64,000 bases of DNA from Cyanoderma ruficeps (Eukaryota > Chordata > Aves > Passeriformes > Timaliidae). Below are positions 1 to 13,100 of the stretch, piece by piece. Under the pieces are notes generated by a model. That model was not told the origin of the DNA and ran no database searches. It saw nothing but the letters and a program-made list of their open reading frames with translations. The translations under genes were made by a program, and so were the position numbers. Within the stretch, counting starts at the first letter, position 1, and each line of letters begins with the position of its first letter. The stretch spans positions 1,772,460 to 1,836,459 of the forward strand of contig VZDJ01000063.1 of the NCBI GenBank assembly GCA_008694505.1, written 5' to 3'.

Positions 1-830
1 TATTCCCCAGGGTTTGTGGGATGACAAATAAACCCCAAATTCCCGAGCACCCCACTGCCCCAGCTACGGCCTCGGGGGCGTTTTTAATTGGACACTGGGC
101 TGGGAACAGCTTCATCAGAGGGAAAAAAAACCAAACCTTTGGGATGGAGGGAAGGGAATTGTTTGGGTTCGGTGCATGAGGGGGGGAAAGGGAAATCCTG
201 GCTGTTCCTACAGCCAAGGGGGTGGAAGGGATGGGGAATTCTGGCTGCCTGTGGAGCTTGGCACCTCTCTACCACCCAGGATTTCATCTCCCAGCCGAGG
301 AGGCGGGATGTGGAACAGAAAGCGGATGGATGTGGCCGGGCTGTCGCTTCCCAGAGAGGTCTGTCACCCCCAGGGTGACCCGTCCTTGTGCTGCCGGGCT
401 CCCTGGGTGCGGAATGTGCCGTTCCCGGGGTGAGGATGTGCCGGGAATGGCAATGCCCGGCTGGCAGCGCAGCTCCGCGATGCTCTGGCTCCCTGCGGTG
501 GCCGACAGCTTCCATCGCCGCCGCCTCGCGGAGATCGCACAGACACAGCCTCCCAGGGAGATCTGAGCAGGAAAATAATCCGAATTTGGGCATAAAAATC
601 ACGGCAAGCTTCAGGTCGGACACCAGCGGGAATTTCTCCTTGGGAAGGTTTAAGCATTGGGAGGGGCTGCCCGCCCTGGAGGTGTCCCGGGAAGGGCCGG
701 ACGCGACAATCCGAGCCCTGGGCTGGTGACAAGGTGGGGCTGGGTCACAGGGTGGGCTCGGTGCTGCCGGAGCTCTTTCCCAGCCGGGATAAATCCGGGA
801 TAATCCCGGGGTTCTGTGGCGGGAGCCCAC
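1..830. other. Upstream flank, no gene recognised
   Basis: GC-rich sequence upstream of TTC12. Several short open frames exist on both strands, but none has a recognisable domain, a matching splice pattern or a plausible start context. I see no RNA gene or clear transposon here. It is probably intergenic DNA between TTC12 and its upstream neighbour (NCAM1 in other amniotes, by general knowledge). Confidence 0.5.
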
Positions 831-981
831 GGGCCGGACCTGCCGCTTTCCCGCCAAATCCCGACGGCTCATTTACATAACCCCGCCCGTCTTATTTGCA
901 TATGCAACACCCGATCTTACCTGCATGGTGTCGTTCTTCATTTGCATAGTCACGCCCACCAGCGGGTGCCGCGTCAGGCGC

Positions 982-995
982 GTTCCCCCGGCAAC
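982..995 (+). promoter_or_regulatory. TTC12: X-box (RFX site) of TTC12
   Basis: The sequence GTTCCCCCGGCAAC fits the X-box consensus GTNRCC-N(0-3)-RGYAAC at every position except one in the left half-site (C where R is expected). It lies about 180 bp upstream of the TTC12 start codon. RFX factors, often with FOXJ1, drive motile-cilium genes through such sites, and TTC12 is needed for dynein-arm assembly, so the site fits the gene. Binding is inferred. Confidence 0.6.
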
Positions 996-1031
996 GGCGC
1001 CGCGGGTTCGAGCCCGGCCCCGGCGGGTGCC

Positions 1032-1160
1032 GCTGTCCCTTCTCTGTCCCTTCTCTGTCCTTTCTCTGTCTCTTCTCTGTCCCTTCTCTGTCCCATCTCT
1101 GTCCCTGCTGTCCCCTGCTGTCCCCTGCTGTCCCTCTCTGTCCCTCGGTGTCCCCCGCTG
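1032..1160 (+). repeat. CT-rich 10-11 bp tandem repeat in TTC12 leader
   Basis: About a dozen copies of a unit like TCTCTGTCCCT, grading into CTGTCCCCTG units, directly before the TTC12 start codon. It is pyrimidine-rich on the sense strand, so a transcript starting upstream would carry a C/U-rich leader. Confidence 0.8.
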
Positions 1161-1170
1161 TCCCCCGGCC

Positions 1171-4100
1171 ATGCTGCGGGACGAGGAGACGGAGGCGGAT
1201 TTCCAGCGCTTCCTGCGCCGCGTGGACGATGTCGGTGAGTGCCGGAGGGCCCGGCGGGGACAGGCGGGGACAGCCAAGGGAAAGGGAGAACTGGGGGCAA
1301 GGAAGGCAGAAAATCGGTGGGAAAGGGAGAAATGCCCGCTGTGCCCCTCTGCAGTTCGGTTTGTTCGGTGTTTCCCCGTGAGGGGAGGCTTTGAGGGCCT
1401 CCTGGTTTTATTCGGGATGCTGCGAGCCGCTGGCTTCTGTGAATTTCGGTAACGCCGGCAGGAACTGCAGGTGCCTCCTGAAAGTGAGGGGAAATCCACC
1501 GTGGGAAAGTTTCTGTTTATTTACAGTGAAACCGACCCCGTGGAAGTTTTTGTTTATTTACAGTGAAACCGACCCCGTGGAAGTTTCTGTTTATTTACAG
1601 TGAAACCGACCCCGTGAAAGTTTCTGTTTATTTACAGTGAGACCGACCCCGTGGAAGTTTCTCTTCCCTTGAAGTGCCCAAGGCCACCCTGGACGGGCTT
1701 GGAGCATCCTGGTCTATGGGAGGTGTCCCTGCCCTGTGGGACTGGGCGGGTTTTAAGGTCTTTTCCAACCCAAACCATTCTGGGATTCAGTGATCTTATA
1801 AAAACCATCCTGGGCAGCAATGCCTTATTCACTTATTCTCATTTACCTTTATTCACTCCAAAGCAGGTGCCACCTGAACTCCTGGTTCTTCCACGTTTGA
1901 AGTCCTGTGTATATATATTTTTTATTTGGGTTTTTTCTGTGATTTTTTTTAGCTAATTTGCTGCAAGGCCTGAACTCCCCGGACTCGGCTGTCCAGGAAA
2001 AAGCCATTGCTGAGACAGAGAAAAGGCTCCGAGAGCAGGGAGCCAGCAGGGAGGAGGAGGAGGAGAGCAGGACCACGGCGAACAGAACACTCATCAACAC
2101 TTCTGTAAGGGCTTTTCCCTCTGAAATTGAAGCTGGGCTCAGTTCAGGCCTTGCCTTGTTAAAGACACAGATGGAACCTTGCCAGGAAATGTCAGAATTT
2201 ATCAAATCCTCACCATCCTTTGTTTAAATGTCAGACCGATGCTCCTTCTGCGCGTCAGTCTGGATCTCTCAGGTGCTCCCGGACATTCCCTGGTGCTCCG
2301 TGTAGCTCTGTACGACCCGGCCGAGTGTTGCTGTGCTGCTGTGGCTTTCCCCCAAAATATTTGTGCTGTGTTTGTGTTCTTGCAGGGCACGGCCGGGGCG
2401 GAGGCGGCGGATGCCGGTAGGACAATGCCTGTCACTGCTCTCAGTCTGTCACGGCCCTAAAACCGGTTTTAGCAGGGCTGGAGTCCACGCAAGAGCCGAT
2501 CCCACCCCTGCCGAAATCCAAGCTGGCTTTTCCTGGTGTCTTTCACCAGGATTCAGCCAGGTCTAGGAGCACACTCAGGCTTTTACCAGCTTGGCCGTGT
2601 GTTTTTCACAGGTGGGAGCCTTGTTCTATTCTGGCTCCTCATCCGAACATTTTCATTTTTTTTTTCTTTTTTTGTGAATTTCAAAGCAAACCTGTTTGTT
2701 TGGCCCTGGGCAAGGCAGGTGTGCCCATCCTCAGGGGTGGCATCACCATTGTGTGTGACAGCTTCCACTTTCATTACTGAAACCTGCCCTTAGGATTTGC
2801 TTTCATTAAGAAATCACTCAGAAATACCCTAGGAATTATTGTTGGGGTTTTTTTCTCTATTTTAATAATATACTCTAGGAATTATTGTGGGTTTTTTTCT
2901 CTATTTTAACAATATACCCTAGGAATTATTGGTTTTTTTCCCTCTATTTTAATAAAGTTTTCTCTTTTTTTTTCCTCCTTCGAACGCCACCAACTCTCCT
3001 GGCTGGAAGATGCTTTCCTGGCAGCTTTGGAGAAGGATGCCAAAGAACGAGGCCAGCGAAGGAGGAGGAATGAGCAGCTGGCAAACGGTGACTGCTGGAG
3101 CCTCCTCAGGCTGGGCCCTCCAAAAACGCCCCGAGGGAGGCCCAGCTGGGCTTGTCTGTGCCCCCAGCCCTGGGACGGGGTTAGGGAATGCTCAGAGCTG
3201 CTGCATCCTGGTCTTCCCCATGAGCTCCTCATGGTGCTGCTGCTTTGGGATGGAGGGAGGGAGGTTGGGGTGGAAAGAGGGAGGTTGGGATGGAGGGAGT
3301 TTGGGATGGAAGGAGTTTGGGATGGAGGGAGTTTGGGATGGAAGGAGTTTGGGATGGAGGGAGGGAGTTTGGGCTGGGCAGAGACAAACTCTCCGTTTCC
3401 CCCTGCAAGAGGAGCCCTGGCAGTGATGGCCGGGCTGGAGCCCTGGGGCTGTTCCAGCAGGAGAGCCTGGCCTCGGTTTCCTCAGCCACACCGGGGGGGA
3501 TTTGGAGGGAATTGCTGTTCTCAGTGCCCTGTGCTGCTCTGCAGCCCTGAAGGAGCAGGGGAACGAGGCCTTCAGGGCAGGGGACTTTGCCCTGGCCATC
3601 CAGAGGTACTCGGAGGGGCTGCACAAGCTGCGGGACAAGCAGGAGCTGTACACAAACAGGGCACAGGTCAGTGGCAGGGCAGCAGCCACTTCTGGCTGCT
3701 TTTGTGCCAAAATAAAACCCCAAAACGTTCTTCTCTTGGATGTGGCGAGCCCCTGCTCCTCCAGAACAAGTGGGGAAAGATCATTCCCGTTCCCAGTTTC
3801 ATTTAAATACTCTGATTTATTATTTTTTTTATTAATGCTCTTTCAGGAATCACTTCTATAACCATAGAGGGAAATATTTGCTTTGCATTCTCTGTTTGCC
3901 TTGTGTGCTCTGTGTGTGTGTGATTTAAATACTCTGATTTTTTATTATTAATTTAATGCTTTTTCAGGAATCGCTTCTATAATTGCAAAATGAAATATTT
4001 GCTTTGCATTCTCTGTTTGCCTGGTATGTTCTCTGTGTGTGTGTGTGTGTAATTCTATTAAATCGATTCTAAATTAGAAAATCCAGGGAGATGGCAGTCA

Positions 4101-7100
4101 AGAATGGAAATTACCCTAAAAATCAATTGGCCAGGCCAATCAGCAGCCTGATTTTATTGCTTTTAATTAGCCGGTGTTTGTACAACAGCGAGCAGAAATT
4201 GTTTGAAGGGTTCTAATTCTTCTGCCTGGACTTTTTTTGGGGTTTATTTCAGGCCTACCTGAAGCTCCGTGAGTATGAGAAGGCCATCAGTGACTGTGAG
4301 TGGGCATTGAAGGTAATTCCAGAATTGTGGAGTGGAAAAGATCTCTAAAATCAGCATTATTTACAGAAATCCACATTTTTTTTTACTCAAATCGACAGGA
4401 AAATAATCACCTTTTGGAAATGCTGCTTTCCACCCCCACCTCAAGGCTGTGTTTCTTGGCTCCCTGGGGGCAATAATTCAGCACAAAAAACTTTAGACTC
4501 CTCTAATAAATAACAAATGGTATAAATGCCCTCATCATTTCTTTGTGCAGCTCTAATTATTAATCAGAATGCTGGAAAAATACTGAAAGGGCAAAGTTTT
4601 CCAAACACGTAACTAAAAATATTTATTTTTTTTTAACTCAGTGCAATAAAAACTGCCTCAAAGCCTATTTCCTCATGGGGAAAGCTCACCTGGCCCTGCA
4701 GCACTTCACTGAGGTGAGTTGGCTGAATTCTGGGGCCGTGGGATCGTGTTTTGCTTTGCTTTGGTGGGCGAGAGGGAGAAAGTTTCCTGCCATGCCTCAG
4801 TTTCTGTTTTCTCACCCAAACTCTCATTTTTCGCTCCTTGGGTTTCGCTGGAAATTTTCCTTTTAATTTGCAGCAGCAGGCAGATGGAAGGGCTGAGAAT
4901 ATTTGACTTTTTTGGGAGTTCTGGCATCTGCCTCTCCATTAATTTTACTTTTCACATCAATTAAGGACAGTGGCCCCAAAAGCTTTTGGGATCCGATTGG
5001 GATATCACTGATATCACCTTCCTGTTCCCAGCTGAAACTGAGAAGCCTTTTCTCTTCCCCCTCCAGGCCAGGCAGTGCTATGAGAAAATGCTGCAGATTG
5101 ATCCCCAGAAGGAAAACCTGGTCAAAGGTAAGAAATAAAATATTCCCACCTTGTTTTTTTCTGCTGAAGATGGGACAGAATTTCCCTCCCACTCTTGGTT
5201 TCTTTGTGATTTTTCCTCGTGCTCTCGCAGACTGTGTGAGCCGGGCCAGGCTGGAGGAGAAGAGGGTGAGAGATGAAGAAAGAGCAGAGAGGGAAGTCCA
5301 GGCTGGGAATTTCGCTGCTTTATCCATCCAGGAATTGCTACAGAAGATCAACACCCCTGGCCAGGACATCCTCTACTACACAGGGGGCATCAGGCTCCTG
5401 GCAGAACTCGTGAACCACTGTGAGCACCTGCTGCAAAAATGGTTAATTTTGGGAGGTGTCACCCAGGCAGAGGAGGGCAAGGGAGCAGATTTGAAAGGAC
5501 CAGAGTAGCTGTTCCTGTGTTTAAAGCAGAAAATTGGCAATGTTGGACAGTTCAGCGTGGCCAGTGGGTGTTTACAGCAGTTTTTAGAATCAGACTGATG
5601 TTGTAGCTGAGCTGCGGAGAGTTCTTAAGGGTTTGGGTTTCATTTGTTTATAAATATTTGTAGTTTTCTGTTACAGCATTTTTTAGAATCACACTGATGT
5701 TGTAGCTGAGCTGCGGAGAGTTCTTAAGGGTTTGGGTCTCATTTGTTTATAAATATTTGCAGTTTTCTGTTAAAGTTTTCTGTTAAAGCATTTTTTAGAA
5801 TCAGACTGATGTTGTAGCTGAGCTGCTGAGAGTTCTTGAGGGTTTGGGTCTCATTTGTTTATAAATATTTGTATTTTTCTGGTAAAGCATTTTTTAGAAT
5901 CAGACGGATGTTGTAGCTGAGCTACTGAGTTCTTCAGGGTTTTGGTCTCATTTGTTTATAAATATTTGTAATCCTCTGTTAAAGCCCATTGAGTTACAAA
6001 GCCAATTTTGTGTTTCAGCCTTCCTAAACAGTCTTTCACTGGAAGCCAACCACCAGGCATGAATTAGAGCAATTTTCAGCTTCAAAACCACTCCTACTTC
6101 ATTCATTCCTGAATTTTCCCCTCTTTTTCAGTGATGTTTTCCCCCAGAGCTGCTGCTGCAGTGACCTTTTCTTTTAGCGCCGTGCAGGAAGAGCAGGAGC
6201 CTGCCCGGCTGTCCCACACCTGAGCTGTTTGTCTCTTCCAGGCACCGGGCAAACGCTCTTCAGGACAAACAATGGCTTCAGTATCCTCAGGAACGAGGCT
6301 GTCAGAGGGTGAGAGATCTCCAGAGGGGGATTCCAGCCCTGGGAAAGGGGAATATTGTTCTCAAGAAACAGAATCGGCTCTTGAAATGCCGATGAACTGA
6401 TGGGAGGAGGATGTAATCCCAGATTTTAGTGTCTGAATGGAGGGACTTGTACCTGCCTGTGACACAGACAGTGCTCCCTTAGATCAGGGAGGAGAATTCG
6501 CTGATTGCTGTTTGTGTCTGCTCTTTGGGGGCAGTTATCCTATCCCTGGTGCTGAGAGCAGGTTTGCAGAAGAATTCTGAGTATAAAAAGACATCCGAAG
6601 GCTCTGGCTGCACCCCCTGGGGCTGTGATCGGGCACCAGTGAATTATTTGGGTGTTCAGCTCTGTGCTGCAGCACTGACACTTCTTGGGGTTCATCCAGA
6701 TTTTTGGGTGGTGGCTGCAAACAGACCTGAGGGATGAGGATGTGCAAATTTTCATTCCCTGGATGTTTCCCTGCCGGTTTGATCCATCCTTTGCTCCGTT
6801 CACAAGCTGATTTCTCTCACTCAGGGCCTTCTGTGCAGAGAGCAAAAGCCCAGCCGAGGTGGAGCTGAGTGTTTCCCTTCTCCTCCTGTGGCGAGCTGCC
6901 TGTGCTGGCAATGGTAAAGGCCCGGAATCCACACTCCTCCCTGCTCACGTGTGAAAATTGGGGCATTTCTGGGGCTGGGAATGGGGCTGGGCACGGCCAC
7001 CCCTCTCCCACAGCACCTCCATCCATCCAGACGTGGTTCCAGCCCGAGTGTTGCAGGTCACAGGAGGTGTTGGATGCTGCCATAATTCTGGCGGGATGGA

Positions 7101-10100
7101 ATTTCCACTCCGGGAGCATTTCAAATCCACCCAGGGGGTGGGAAGTAAATGCCCTGTGATTTTTGCTGCTCTGAAGATAACGCCACTCGCACAATTTTCT
7201 CTGTTTTAAGCAGTTTTACCTGCAAGAAGCAGAGTTTTAGAGAGGAGGAGGCTGAATTATTTTAGAATTAACAACCTTGGGCAAATACCTGCCTCTGTTT
7301 TTAGGGAATACCCACGGGGGTGAGCAATGGGTAAAGTGGAAATGCAGAATATTGCTGCCTGTGCTGACTTGTGGGGTTCAGCTGACGCCAAATAAAACAT
7401 TTATGCTGGAAAAATAAATAAAATAAAATGAGTGGCATTTCTCTGAGGTTTTCCCTCTCTTTCCAGAGGAAAATCAGCGTCTGCTGCTGGCCCAGCCTGG
7501 CGTGGGTGCCCAGCTGGCAGAGCTGCTCTCCTCTGGCTGCCCCCAGATCCAGAGGGAGACCCTGGCTCTGATTTCCCTCTACTCAGAGAATGAGAGAGGC
7601 CGGAGGCTGCTGCTCAGGCAGGACCTGAGCAGGTGAGAACAGCAGGAAAATCCTGCAGGGCTGAGAGAAAACCTCCTGTAGGGCTGAGAGAAAACCTCCT
7701 GCAGGGCTGAGAGAAAACCTCCTGCAGGGCTGAGAGAAAACCTCCTGCAGGGCTGAGAGAAAATCTCCTGCAGGGCTGAGAGAAAATCTCCTGTAGGGCT
7801 GAGAGAAAACCTCCTGCAGGGCTGAGAGAAAACCTCCTGCAGGGCTGAGAGAAAATCTCCTGCAGGGCTGAGAGAAAATCTCCTGCAGGGCTGAGAGAAA
7901 ATCTCCTGCAGGGCTGAGAGAAAATCTCCTGCAGGGCTGAGAGAAAATCTCCTGCAGGGCTGAGAGAAAATCTCCTGCAGGGCTGAGAGAAAATCTCCTG
8001 TAGGGCTGAGAGAAAACCTCCTGCAGGGCTGAGAGAAAACCTCCTGCAGGGCTGAGAGAAAATCTCCTGCAGGGCTGAGAGAAAATCTCCTGCAGGGCTG
8101 AGAGAAAATCTCCTGCAGGGCTGAGAGAAAATCTCCTGCAGGGCTGAGAGAAAATCTCCTGCAGGGCTGAGAGAAAATCTCCTGCAGGGCTGAGAGAAAA
8201 TCTCCTGTAGGGCTGAGAGAAAACCTCCTGCAGGGCTGAGAGAAAACCTCCTGCAGGGCTGAGAGAAAATCTCCTGCAGGGCTGAGAGAAAATCTCCTGC
8301 AGGGCTGAGAGAAAATCTCCTGCAGGGCTGAGAGAAAATCTCCTGCAGGGCTGAGAGAAAATCTCCTGTAGGGCTGAGAGGAAACCTTCTGTAGGGCTGA
8401 GAGAAAATCTCCTGCAGGGCTGAGAGAAAATATCCTGCAGGGCTGAGAGGAAACCTTCTGTAGGGCTGAGAGAAAATATCCTGCAGGGCTGAGAGAAAAT
8501 CTCCTGCAGGGCCCAGTGAAAATCTCCTACAGGGCTGAGAGAAAATATCCTGCAGGGCTGAGAGAAAAATCTCATGTAGGGCTGAGTTCAGTGTCCTGAG
8601 TTCAGTGCTCAGAACTGCCCCAGCTCCAGGGAAAACCCCCTGAGGGGACACAGTGACACTGAGTTCTGCCCCTTGGGGACAGGCCTGGCCTGGCAAAAGC
8701 ACCAGTTGGGTGGGTGGGGTACAACTGCAGGAAGTTTTGGTGTCTGAAACAAATAAAAACAAATTTATTCCTGTAATTTTGAGTCCCCCTCCTTTAAACC
8801 CGTGTAGCACTGGGGCAAAACTCACCCCAGTGCTTCTAAAATCTCCTGGATTCCAGCTGGGAGTGTCTCCTCATTTAAAAATTGGGGTTTATGATTATTT
8901 AGTTGCCTTTGCTCACTGAGTGGGGAAGGAAGCACCATTTCATTGTCCTTGTCTCATTATTTTGCTGCTTCATCCCGGAGTTACCCTGAGAAATGTCCAT
9001 TTACTGGTTTGGAGTAATAATGGGTGATCAGGAGAGATTGTTCATTTTTCCTGGGGAGGAAAGGTTAAAGGGATGAGCCACATCTCAGAGGATGCTTTAA
9101 AAAAGGCAGATTTAACTGTGGCTTGAAATACCAACAACCTTAAATAAATAGAATTTTGATCTTTAATGATTCAACCGAAGCTGACACAAATTTTTGGTTG
9201 ATTTTTTTTTAATTATTATTATTTTAACACCAGATGGCTGCAGCTTTTGATGGCATTTGTCAAGAGCACTGATGCAAGGGCTGATGGTGCCATGAACATC
9301 TTGTCTGACTTAACTGGGGAGGAAAGGTAATTTAAATCCCTCATTCATTTCTATAAAGTTGTGCTTGGAGTTGTGTGAAACGAGCCAGGCACAGGCTGTG
9401 AGGTCAATGAGGTTTCTGTTGCTCTTGTCTTGCCTTTGGCTGTGGTTTTTTGGACTAAAACTTTGGGTTTTTATCCCCCAACAGGTTCCAAGCCCAGTGT
9501 CGGGCCATGCTTTCCACAGGTGTTTTACCCTTATTCACCCAGTTGCTGGTAGGGAAGATTGGATTTTGTATTTCCAGTTTATTTTTGTGTAACATGTCCC
9601 GAGTCTGCCCTACAGGTGTGAGAGATTGACTTTTGTCAGGGAAATGTTCTTTTCCTCCAATATTTTGGCCTGCGCATCCCTAGTTTAATATTCAGTATAA
9701 ACTCTGGCCTTGGTTGCAGATTCCCACTGATAAATTCATGTTCAGCTTTGAGTTTTTTTCTTCTTGATGTGACTTTAATCCCCTGTCAGCAACCTGTTGT
9801 GTCTTGGATTGGTGATTTAATCTGAGGGATCAGGGTGAGAAGGTGACATTGGGTCCCGAGGTAAAGAATCCCTTTCCTGAGTGTCCTTTTTCCAACAGCA
9901 GATTTAAAATGTGTTGGTTTAAACAGCAAGTCTAAAATGTGCAGAAAGCTGTGCTGAGGAAGGGGGAAGGTTGGTCCAGTAAAATACTCCCATTTCTCCC
10001 AACGAGCAGCAAGACGATTTCATAACTTTGACATTGCTTGTGCCTCTTCTTTCTGCACATCCCCTGCTGGAATTCCAGCTGCAGCAGCTGCTCCGTGCCC

Positions 10101-13100
10101 TGAGGGAGCGACCGCAGGAAATGTTCACACTTTGGGATCAGGGAACACAAAATCCATCCCTTTTCCCCCAGAGTTCATAAAGCAGTGTGAGGACTGAGGG
10201 AAACCTGCACACCTCGGGGTCTACCAGGGAGCTCCTGGAGCTCCGTTCCCCGCTCTCAGAGGGGCTGGGCACACCCTCGTGTGCTGTTGGCTGGTGGTTT
10301 TGCCTTTCTGTGTTTGCAGGTGTGTGCCAGGCAGGTGAACCAGGCAGCCCTGGCCCGTGCTGTGGCTGTGCTGGGCAGCCTGTGTGCAGATGTTGGGCTG
10401 AGGGCACAGCTGGCCCAGAGCAGGCAGTGCTGGCAGGCCTGCCTGCAGCTGCTGGTAAGAGACTGACCTTTGGCAGGAAAACGTTCTTTTCCTCCAATAT
10501 TTGGTCCTACACCTCCCTAGTTTAATATTCAGTATTATATTCAGTATTCCCAGTATACAATATTCAGTATTCCCAGTGTGTAATATTCAGTATTCCCAGT
10601 GTGTAATATTCAGTATTCCCAGTATATAATATTCAAATATTCACCATTCCCAGTATACAATATTCAGTATTCCCAGTGTGTAATATTCAGTACTCCCAAT
10701 ATATAATATTCAAATATTCAGTATTCCCAGTATGTAATAGTCACTATTCCCAGTGTGTAGTACTCAGTAGTGCCAGTCTGTGAAATTCAATATTCACTGT
10801 GTAATATTCACTATTCCCAGTATATAATATTCACTATTCCCAGTATATAATACTCAGTATTCCCAGTATACAATGCTCACCATTCCCAGTATATAATACT
10901 CAGTATTCCCAGTATATAATATTCACTATTCCCAGGATATAATATTCACCATTCCCAGTATATAATATTCACTATTCCCAGTATATAATATTCACTATTC
11001 CCAGTATATAATACTCACTATTCCCAGTATATAATATTTACCATTCCCAGTATATAATACTCAGTATTCCCAGCATATAATATTCACTATTCCCAGTATA
11101 TAATACCCAACATTCCCACTATATAATATTCACTATTCGCAGCCCTCTGCCCTGTCTGTCTGCTCCCCTCACAGCCCTGAGCCCTTTCACTCCATTTGGG
11201 GTTTTGGGAGAAGGTGTCCCCCAAACCCACCCTCAGCTGTGTGTCCTTTAAAAATGTCGCCGTGCAGGGGAGGCTGTGCTGTGAGCACAGAAACTGAGGG
11301 TTCAGGGGGTGGGAAGGGATCCTTGTAACATCTCAAACACCCCCAGTCTGGGGTGTGCAGCCTTGGTACCAAACTCGTGGATTTGTGTCACAAAGGTGTC
11401 CCCAGATCTGCTTCTCCAAAAGCTTTTCCTGCCCCTGGAGCTGCCCAGGATGGGTCTGTCCTTGCCCTGGGGGCTGATTTTCCTGCCCCTGGGAGCTGAT
11501 TTTCCTGCCCCTGGAGCTGCCCAGGAAGAGCCTGTCCTTGCCCTGGGAGCTGATTTTCCTGCCCTCCCACAGGATGGGAGCTCTGATGGCAGCAGCCCTG
11601 AGTACCAGCAGTGCGTGTTTGCAGTGCTGGGGCTGATGATGAACATGCTGCTTGAATCCAACGCCACCATCCAGGTAGGCAGCATCCGGGGGTTTCGAAA
11701 ACGTGATGGTGTTGCAGGTTATTTTGAAGGGTAGTTGATGATTTAAGTAGGCTGAAAAGTGAAAAAAAAATATTACAGGATTTTCTCCTCTGCCACCACC
11801 TTCAATATACGAACCGTTATGAGGAGAACACAGAGTAAAGTGCATAAATTATCTTTCCATAGTGGTATGAATGGTTTTTTTGGAATCACTCTCCGGTTGT
11901 GCTGTGTTCTGAGATCCTGAGTTTCCCCTGAGTTTTCCCTGAGTTTCCTCTGAGTTTTCCCTGAGTTTCCCCTGAGTTTTCCCTGAGTTTTCTCTGAGTT
12001 TCCCCTGAGTTTTCCCTGAGTTTTCCCTGTGTTTCCCAGGACTTTGCTGTGCCCGTCAGTGGCAGGTGCCTGGCTCTGCTCAGCCATCAGGACGGCAGGA
12101 TTGTCACAGTAAGTCACCAGCAAAAGCTGGGTTTGGCTCTCCTGAGCTCTTCAGACCAAACCTGTGCCTTGTGCAGGAGCCTTTGAAGCCTAAAACATTC
12201 CTAAGAGCAATAAAGAAATAATAGGCCACTTTTACATTCATTTTTATATGGTTTGATGCAAGAGGTTTTCGTGAAATCTGCTTGATAGGAGCTCTTAAAA
12301 ACCACTTCAACATGAAACCCCTTAAAAATAAAGGAGCAAGAGCAGTTTGGGTGTTCAGCAGCTGTTTCTCTTTGCAGTTCTTGTGTGGAAATTATAATTT
12401 CACTTCTCTCAGTGCCAGCAGTGCTGGCCTGGTCTCTACCAGGGATTTGTATTTTTAATTTTTTAATGGATGAACACCCAGGGAATTGTGCTGGTCCCAG
12501 TTTGGGCTCATCTCTCCCTGTGCTGAAGCTCTGCTCAGTTACCAAGAAGTCTTAAAGATGTTCTTCATTAGATTCTGCAGTTCTGGGATTGTCTTAATTC
12601 CTCTGAATTTCTCCTTTAAGTACTTTAATTACTTATTTTTTTCCAGTCTCATTCTGCAAGAAACAGGATAATTAGGCTGCCTGGCCCAATAGATGTTTGG
12701 TTTTGCTTCTCTCTCCTTTTCCCCTCATTTAGAGAGCCACTGGAGTGCTGAGCCGGGTCCTGCCGGCGTCTCTCTCAGCTGTGGAGGAAGTGGTGAAAGG
12801 AGGAGTGGTGAAGAAAATGCTCAAATTCTTGAAAGTAAATCAAATTTCTTTTATTTCTGCAGCATTGTCCCCCTGAGCAAATCTAACTCCCCCTGTGTTT
12901 ATCCTCCTTTCCCTGGAGGATGGATGTGTCTGCATTGTGACAGCGCTCCCAGCTTTCATTTTAAGCCTGTTTTAAATTTCTTTTTTTAATTCTTGTTTTA
13001 ATTTTTGCTGTAAATCTGTGTCCAGCAGGTGTGGATTGTGCAGATCAAGTTAGTCTAGAAAAAAATCTGTGGCTCTGGGCTCTTGTCAAGGGGAGTTGAT

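Larger units (their letters stand above)
868..1170 (+). promoter_or_regulatory. TTC12: TTC12 promoter / 5' UTR region
   Basis: GC-rich segment ending at the TTC12 start codon. It holds GC boxes (CCCCGCCC near 880, CACGCCC near 951), three octamer-like sites (ATTTACAT near 870, ATTTGCAT overlapping ATGCAA near 894-905, ATTTGCAT near 940) and an RFX-type X-box at 982-995. No TATA box is seen, as usual for a housekeeping or ciliary promoter. The transcription start is not determined. The stretch 1032-1160 is a CT-rich tandem repeat that probably lies in the 5' UTR. Confidence 0.55.

Noticed and set aside
7583..8825. Two long minus-strand open frames (330 and 403 codons) of [16 protein letters not shown] repeats
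   Set aside because: They are the translation of the 23-bp intronic minisatellite, which has no stop in any phase. There are no splice partners or domains, and the array lies inside TTC12 intron 12.
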